A stretch of DNA of 11,901 nucleotides from Pseudoxanthomonas mexicana. GTDB lineage: Bacteria > Pseudomonadota > Gammaproteobacteria > Xanthomonadales > Xanthomonadaceae. The stretch covers positions 1 through 11,901 of the forward strand of contig NZ_LSIF01000085.1 of assembly GCF_001556105.1 (NCBI RefSeq). Direction: 5' to 3'. The stretch's first letter is position 1; each line of letters starts with the position of its first letter. A program made the translations under genes and the position numbers. Of this stretch, positions 7,911 through 11,901 are shown piece after piece. The notes below the pieces were generated by a model. That model was not told the origin of the DNA, ran no database searches, and saw nothing but the letters and a program-made list of their open reading frames with translations.

Positions 7911-9986
7911 TCAACGCGTGGTGTAGGGCGCCAGGTAGCGATTCAGGCCTTCCGCACGCAGGCGTGTCGCCGCGGCGGTCCAATCGACGGAGGCGCCGGT
8001 CTTCAGCGCTTCGAGCACCGCGACCACCGACAGCTCCACTTCCGGCAGGCCGGATGCACCGGCGGCGTTGCGTCGCTGTTCGATGGCCTCGAACAGCACG
8101 GCGTTGGCGTCTGCGTACGACAGCGGTGCGGTGGTGCCATGTGCGTCGCGCCACGCCGGTGTTTCCAGCACGCCGTTGACGTGCGACAGGATCAGCCACG
8201 TCGCGCGGCCGATCAGTTTCAGGTTGCCCGGCTGCACGCTGGTCATGGTGTTGCCGACCACACGGCCGCGCTTGGCCATCACGCCGGTGGAATGCGCGTT
8301 GAGCAGCATTTTCAGCACGATGGTCTGGTTGAGTTCGAAGGCATCGCGCTGCGGCACCGTTACCGCGATCACCGGCACCGGACGGGGCAGGGCGGCGACA
8401 TCGCGCAGCACGCCCGACTCCAGCGGACGCGCGGATACGGAGAACAGCACCAGCTCCGCGCCTGCCGCGGTGGCGGCCTCCAGCCACTGCCGGTTGGCCT
8501 GCTGGTGCGCTTCATCCCCCAGCAGGATCAGCGCACCGGAATCGCCAGCGGCCGGCGCGTTGCGTTGCATGTTTGCTGGGGAATACGACAGGTCGTACAG
8601 CGCCTGCTGTTCGTCGCCCGCATTGGCCAGACCGCGCAGCGCGGCCTCGCGAAGGTAAGGATCGGGAATACCGGTTTCGAACGGCGGCAGGTACAGCGCC
8701 TTGTCCAGGCCGTGGAACGGCCGGTGCAGCAGCGCCTGCCATGCCTGCGATGCATCGGCGGCCGGCGTCCACACCTGGATCCACGAGCGGCGCTCGGTCG
8801 CGTTGACCGGATCCAGCGGCCCCAGGCGGAACGTCGGCGCGCGCTCGGTCACGTCCACAAACACCGGCATCAATGCCCGTGTCGCGAGGTAGGTGCTGCG
8901 GTGTCCGCCGGCGTAGCTGGCGGCCTCGCGGTTTGTCCACGCGGCGAGCTTGGGTGCGGCGGCGGCAGCGGTCTGCTGCAGCGTGGTAAAGCCACGCAGG
9001 CGGTCGGCGATGCTGGCCTCGCCGAAGCCCAGCGCTGAAAGTTCGTCGGCGGTCAGTGCATCGCGCAGCAACGTGCGCGTGGCGTCTTCCAGCACGACGC
9101 CGAGCACGTACAGGCTGGTCGTCGTGGCCTGCATGCGGGTGGAACCGGTGATCGCCTGCGGCCCGGTCGGCAGTGGAACCTTGGTGATGCGCGCGTCGTC
9201 CAGCACACGACGGCTGCGTTCGAACGGGCGCAGCACGTCATCGGGATTGTTGTAGACGAACCACGTGCGCCGTGCGTCGACGCCGGCCTGGTCGGCGGCG
9301 GCGAGTGCGGTGCCGATCACCGCGGAGGTCTCGCCGCCTTCGGTGACGGCGAACACCAGGTCCTGCGGCTGGATGCCGTTGTCCTGCAGTTGCAGGCGGC
9401 CGATCTCGGGAATGTCTTCGAAGCCTTCCAGCGACGCGATCAGCGCGCGATCGCCGCCGGTGATCTCGCCGCGCACGCGCTCGCCCAGCCCGGGGTAGCG
9501 CGCCTCGATCTTCGCCATCAGCGGCAAGGCCGCCGTGCGTTGCCAGAACGGGCGCCACAGGCCGCTTTCGATGGTCTCGGCCAGGCGGCCGGTGGAGCCG
9601 GTGCCGTAGAAGTACAGGCGATGGCCCTCGCGCAGCGTGCGGGTGATGTCGCGCGACGCGGCCTCCAGCGTGGCGAGCCGCGCGGGATCGTCGGCCACGC
9701 CCAGCAGTGCCTTCGCGATGTCTTCGTCCACCGCCAGCAGCGAAGCCAGACCGTCGGCCGTATCCGCGGCGATGCGAGCGCTCAGGTCGAAGTTGCGCGG
9801 ATGCCGCTGTTCGGTCAGCAGGCTGTGCAGCTGGAACGGCTGCTTGTTCGCCACGAAGTCCTGCGACTGCGCCGACGGCGACACGCCCAGGCGGTTCGAT
9901 GCCGGCTGGGCCGCTGCGGGGGCCAGCACGCCGGCCATGACAAGGAAAGACATGCTGCGCATGATGCGTTTCGCCGTACGGGACAT
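7911..9986 (-). CDS. Two-SIS-domain MurQ/GKRP-like protein with predicted signal peptide
   Basis: This is a 691-residue member of the sugar-phosphate isomerase/etherase (SIS) superfamily. After an N-terminal TEQRHPRNFDLS, as in MurQ, the first SIS domain has GTGSTGRLAETIES (residues 128-141), EGFED (187-191) and the signature AITGSTRMQATT (278-289). A second SIS half follows, ending in HSTGVMAKRGRVVGNTMTSV (565-584). This order matches glucokinase regulatory protein (about 625 residues), not ordinary MurQ (about 300). Glu140 and Glu187 align with the two catalytic glutamates of MurNAc-6-phosphate etherase. The N terminus (MSRTAKRIMRS, then a hydrophobic run to APAAAQP) looks like a Sec signal peptide, odd for a family acting on cytoplasmic sugar phosphates. 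The ATG at 9986 has AGGTGAGGGA just upstream; the frame stays open far beyond but runs antisense into namZ. It is divergent from namZ. Etherase activity is inferred. Confidence 0.82.
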   Translation of the reverse strand: MSRTAKRIMRSMSFLVMAGVLAPAAAQPASNRLGVSPSAQSQDFVANKQPFQLHSLLTEQRHPRNFDLSARIAADTADGLASLLAVDEDIAKALLGVADDPARLATLEAASRDITRTLREGHRLYFYGTGSTGRLAETIESGLWRPFWQRTAALPLMAKIEARYPGLGERVRGEITGGDRALIASLEGFEDIPEIGRLQLQDNGIQPQDLVFAVTEGGETSAVIGTALAAADQAGVDARRTWFVYNNPDDVLRPFERSRRVLDDARITKVPLPTGPQAITGSTRMQATTTSLYVLGVVLEDATRTLLRDALTADELSALGFGEASIADRLRGFTTLQQTAAAAAPKLAAWTNREAASYAGGHRSTYLATRALMPVFVDVTERAPTFRLGPLDPVNATERRSWIQVWTPAADASQAWQALLHRPFHGLDKALYLPPFETGIPDPYLREAALRGLANAGDEQQALYDLSYSPANMQRNAPAAGDSGALILLGDEAHQQANRQWLEAATAAGAELVLFSVSARPLESGVLRDVAALPRPVPVIAVTVPQRDAFELNQTIVLKMLLNAHSTGVMAKRGRVVGNTMTSVQPGNLKLIGRATWLILSHVNGVLETPAWRDAHGTTAPLSYADANAVLFEAIEQRRNAAGASGLPEVELSVVAVLEALKTGASVDWTAAATRLRAEGLNRYLAPYTTR

Positions 9987-9990
9987 CGGA

Positions 9991-10000
9991 TCCCTCACCT
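9991..10000 (-). promoter_or_regulatory. Ribosome binding site that fixes the SIS-domain gene start
   Basis: On the minus strand AGGTGAGGGA lies 4 bases before the ATG at 9984-9986. The frame is open for nearly 900 bp further upstream, so this site together with the signal peptide that follows decides the start. Confidence 0.6.
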
Positions 10001-10038
10001 GACAACGGAAGAAGGCGTCTGCACCGGCGGATATCCCC

Positions 10039-10069
10039 TTGCACGGTGACGGACGCAGGCTGCTATCGT
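10039..10069 (+). promoter_or_regulatory. Candidate sigma-70 promoter for namZ in the divergent intergenic region
   Basis: TTGCAC (10039-10044) and TATCGT (10064-10069) are separated by 19 bp. TGC directly before the -10 makes an extended -10 element, which can tolerate the long spacer. Transcription would start about 25 bases before the namZ ATG. The 114-bp region must also hold the opposite promoter for the SIS-domain gene, which I could not place. Confidence 0.4.
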
Positions 10070-10100
10070 CGCGACAACCATAGCAAACGGTGGTGACACT

Positions 10101-11417
10101 ATGCGCCGGTTCCCTCGTCCGCTGCATGCTGCACTGCGCCCCACGGTGCGCGGCCTGATGCTGGCGCTGCTCTGCGCCGGTGCCGTGGCACCCGCGCTGC
10201 CAGCGGAACCAACGGTGGGTGAATCCGCCTGCGACTGCGCCGTCGCCGCACCGCGCCTCGGCATCGACGTGCTGCTGGAGGAGCGCCTGGACCTGCTGCG
10301 CGGCAAGCGCGTGGGGCTGGTGACCAATGCCACCGGCGTGGACGCACAGCTGCGCAGCAGCGTGGATCGCTTCGCTGCGCAACGGGACTTCAAGCTGGTG
10401 GCACTGTTCGGTCCAGAACACGGCGTGCGTGGCGATGTGCAGGCTGGCGACAAGGTGGCGTCCTCGCGCGATGCCGTCACCGGCCTGCCGGTGCACAGCC
10501 TGTACGGCGACCACCGCGAGCCCACGCCGGAGATGCTCGCCGGCATCGACGTGCTGGTGTTCGACATCCAGGATGTCGGCACGCGCTTCTATACGTATCC
10601 GTACACGCTGGCCGGGGTGATGCGCGCGGCCAAGCTCGCCGGCATCCCGGTCGTGGTCACCGACCGTCCCGATCCGATGGGCGGCGTGCTGGTCGAAGGG
10701 CCGGTGCTGGATCCGGCGCTGGCCTCGTTCGTTGGGATGTTCCCGATGCCCCTGCGCCACGGCATGACGCTGGGTGAGCTGGCCACGCTGTTCAACACCG
10801 AGTTCGGCATCGGCGCTGAGCTGCACGTGGTGACGATGCAGGGCTGGCAGCGCGGCGACGAACCGCTGCACGGCGCGCTGCCGTGGGTGCCGCCGTCCCC
10901 CAACATGCCGACGCCCGACACCGCGCTGGTCTATCCCGGCACCGGCCTGCTGGAAGGCACCAACGTGTCCGAAGGACGTGGTACCACGCGGCCGTTCGAG
11001 ACACTGGGCGCGCCGTGGGTCGATGCGCCAGCGCTCGCCGCACGCCTCAACGCGTTGAACCTGCCCGGCGTGCGTTTCCGTCCCACCTGGTTCACGCCCA
11101 GCTTCTCAAAGCATGCGGGCGAGGCGTGCGCGGGTGTACAGCTGCACGTCACCGATCGTACCGCTTTCCGTCCGGTGCGCACCGGCATCGCCGTACTGAA
11201 GGCGTTGCACGACCAGCATCCGAAGGACTTCGCCTTCCTGTCCGGCGACCCGCCGTTCTTCGATCGCCTGGCCGGCGTGCCGTGGCTGCGCGAGGCCATC
11301 GCGCGCGGCGACAGTCTCGACGCCATCGAAGCACGCTGGCGGCTGGGGCTGGTGGAGTTCGGCATCCTCCGCCAGCGTTACCTGCTGTATCCGGCGCCGT
11401 CAGCCGCGCAGGACTGA
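10101..11417 (+). CDS. namZ: Exo-beta-N-acetylmuramidase NamZ (DUF1343/YbbC family), secreted
   Basis: Family members release terminal non-reducing MurNAc from peptidoglycan fragments outside the cytoplasm. The 438-residue protein begins with a long basic n-region, a hydrophobic stretch (residues 19-33) and a likely signal peptidase I site at ALPA-EP near residue 36. Family motifs are complete: GKRVGLVTNATGVD (68-81); LFGPEHG (102-108), whose Glu106 is the likely catalytic acid; VFDIQDVGTRFYTY (153-166); VVTDRPDPMGG; and YPGTGLLEGTNVSEGRGTT (279-297). The C-terminal domain is also full length. Cys43 and Cys45 just after the signal peptide could form a disulphide. The ribosome site is weak (GGTGG, 7-11 bases upstream of the ATG). 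It is divergent from the MurQ/GKRP-like gene, which strengthens a role in muramic acid salvage or wall turnover. It ends 5 bp from the convergent gene at 11423. The Cys at residue 25 does not make a good lipobox. Confidence 0.92.
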   Translation: MRRFPRPLHAALRPTVRGLMLALLCAGAVAPALPAEPTVGESACDCAVAAPRLGIDVLLEERLDLLRGKRVGLVTNATGVDAQLRSSVDRFAAQRDFKLVALFGPEHGVRGDVQAGDKVASSRDAVTGLPVHSLYGDHREPTPEMLAGIDVLVFDIQDVGTRFYTYPYTLAGVMRAAKLAGIPVVVTDRPDPMGGVLVEGPVLDPALASFVGMFPMPLRHGMTLGELATLFNTEFGIGAELHVVTMQGWQRGDEPLHGALPWVPPSPNMPTPDTALVYPGTGLLEGTNVSEGRGTTRPFETLGAPWVDAPALAARLNALNLPGVRFRPTWFTPSFSKHAGEACAGVQLHVTDRTAFRPVRTGIAVLKALHDQHPKDFAFLSGDPPFFDRLAGVPWLREAIARGDSLDAIEARWRLGLVEFGILRQRYLLYPAPSAAQD

Positions 11418-11422
11418 CGCGC

Positions 11423-11901
11423 TCAGCGCGCCTGCGTGTCGGCCCATGTCGAGGTTTCGCGGCGGCCGCCGTAGGTGCTGTCCACCGGCGGCAACCACAG
11501 CTCCAGCACGCCGTTGACTGGCTGGAAGCGCGAGGGCAGCGGTGCGATGGCGATCGGATTGTCCTTCCCGTACCAAGGCTCGATCTGCTGCTGGACCCAG
11601 GCGGCGAGCGCCTCGGCGCAGGCCTGCCGTCCCGGCAGGTCGTGCACGATCAGCGTCGGCGTGCGGTACGGCGTCGGCGGCCGCGCCTTGCGTGCCGTCG
11701 CCGTGCTCACCACGTTCTCGATGCCGTGCACGCGCACGCCGCTGCCTGCACCCGGTGCCCCGACCAGCGCCGCGCGTGCGCGGGTGGCTTCGTCGTAGAC
11801 CTGCACGTACAGCGTGCCGTCGCGGTCGCCTTGGCGGCACGCCTGCAGGCTGGTATCGACCGCTGGAGGCGGCGGAGGCGGTGGCACCGGCAGGTCCGTG
11901 C
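11423..11901 (-). CDS. Hypothetical protein, C-terminal part with proline-rich linker (5' end outside window)
   Basis: About 159 residues are visible and the frame continues to the window edge, so the start probably lies beyond it (a GTG at 11887 is the only internal candidate near that end). The visible protein begins TDLPVPPPPPPPAVDTS, a polyproline linker of the kind that joins a membrane anchor or catalytic domain to a C-terminal module. The module of about 135 residues has alternating strands and helices (GTLYVQVYDEATRARAALV, then VRVHGIENVVSTATA, LIVHDLPGRQACAEALAAWV, and the end GVLELWLPP). It resembles small alpha/beta repeat modules of the SPOR/LytR-C kind, a low-confidence structural guess. 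I do not recognise the family. It converges on namZ with a 5-bp gap and no obvious terminator between them. Confidence 0.75.
   Translation of the reverse strand, partial: TDLPVPPPPPPPAVDTSLQACRQGDRDGTLYVQVYDEATRARAALVGAPGAGSGVRVHGIENVVSTATARKARPPTPYRTPTLIVHDLPGRQACAEALAAWVQQQIEPWYGKDNPIAIAPLPSRFQPVNGVLELWLPPVDSTYGGRRETSTWADTQAR

Noticed and set aside
5824..7926. 700-codon open frame on the plus strand opposite the TGA-split gene
   Set aside because: The translation is Arg/Ala/His-rich with no recognisable motif, overlaps the end of tex, and lacks a ribosome site. The minus strand carries the gene-like protein and third-position GC bias.
10161..10190. Lipoprotein signal (Cys at residue 25) in NamZ
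   Set aside because: The preceding residues are Ala-Leu-Leu, and Leu at -1 does not fit a lipobox. A signal peptidase I site near residue 36 is better supported.
9987..10871. N-terminal extension of the SIS-domain frame to a start at 10871
   Set aside because: It would overlap namZ in antisense and bury the signal peptide. A good ribosome site stands directly before the ATG at 9986.
11415..11433. GCGC-TCA-GCGC hairpin between namZ and the convergent gene as a terminator
   Set aside because: The stem is only 4 bp, overlaps the stop codon of the convergent gene and has no T-tract; it is common by chance in GC-rich DNA.

Overview
The window is GC-rich, almost fully coding DNA with strong G/C preference at third codon positions. 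The gene set (class I photolyase, WS/DGAT acyltransferase, OmpA-like lipoprotein, Tex, NamZ/DUF1343) and the base composition suggest a gammaproteobacterium of the Xanthomonadaceae type (Lysobacter, Pseudoxanthomonas, Luteimonas or similar). That placement is inferred from overall character; no marker gene is present. No RNA genes, CRISPR arrays, insertion sequences or phage genes were seen.

Layout, left half: (1) positions 2-1135 (+) hold the C-terminal four fifths or so of a deoxyribodipyrimidine photolyase, cut by the window edge. (2) 1195-2655 (+) is a wax ester synthase/diacylglycerol acyltransferase; one internal patch of about 135 bp has strikingly different codon use. (3) 2764-3438 (+) is a YiaD-like glycine-zipper OmpA-family lipoprotein, followed by a clear stem-loop terminator. 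(4) 3582-5945 (+) is tex, a full-length S1-domain nucleic-acid-binding protein. A 13-bp perfect hairpin separates it from the next, convergent gene.

Right half: (5) 5989-7731 (-) is one continuous reading frame of about 580 codons encoding a protein of unknown function. It is broken in frame by a single TGA at 6835-6837, leaving a 298-residue N-terminal part and a C-terminal part of about 280 residues. (6) 7911-9986 (-) encodes a 691-residue protein with two SIS domains, laid out like glucokinase regulatory protein and carrying MurQ (MurNAc-6-phosphate etherase) motifs. It appears to have a signal peptide, which is unexpected for this family. (7) 10101-11417 (+), divergent from gene 6, is a secreted NamZ/YbbC-type exo-beta-N-acetylmuramidase (DUF1343). 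(8) 11423-11901 (-) is the end of an unrecognised protein with a proline-rich linker, running off the window.

Genes 6 and 7 share a 114-bp divergent control region and both point to muramic acid or peptidoglycan turnover, as murQ and namZ do in the Bacillus subtilis MurNAc-recycling cluster. This pair is the most likely place for an under-described pathway. The TGA-interrupted gene is the most unusual single-gene observation. The other genes look like independent housekeeping or accessory units and not one operon.
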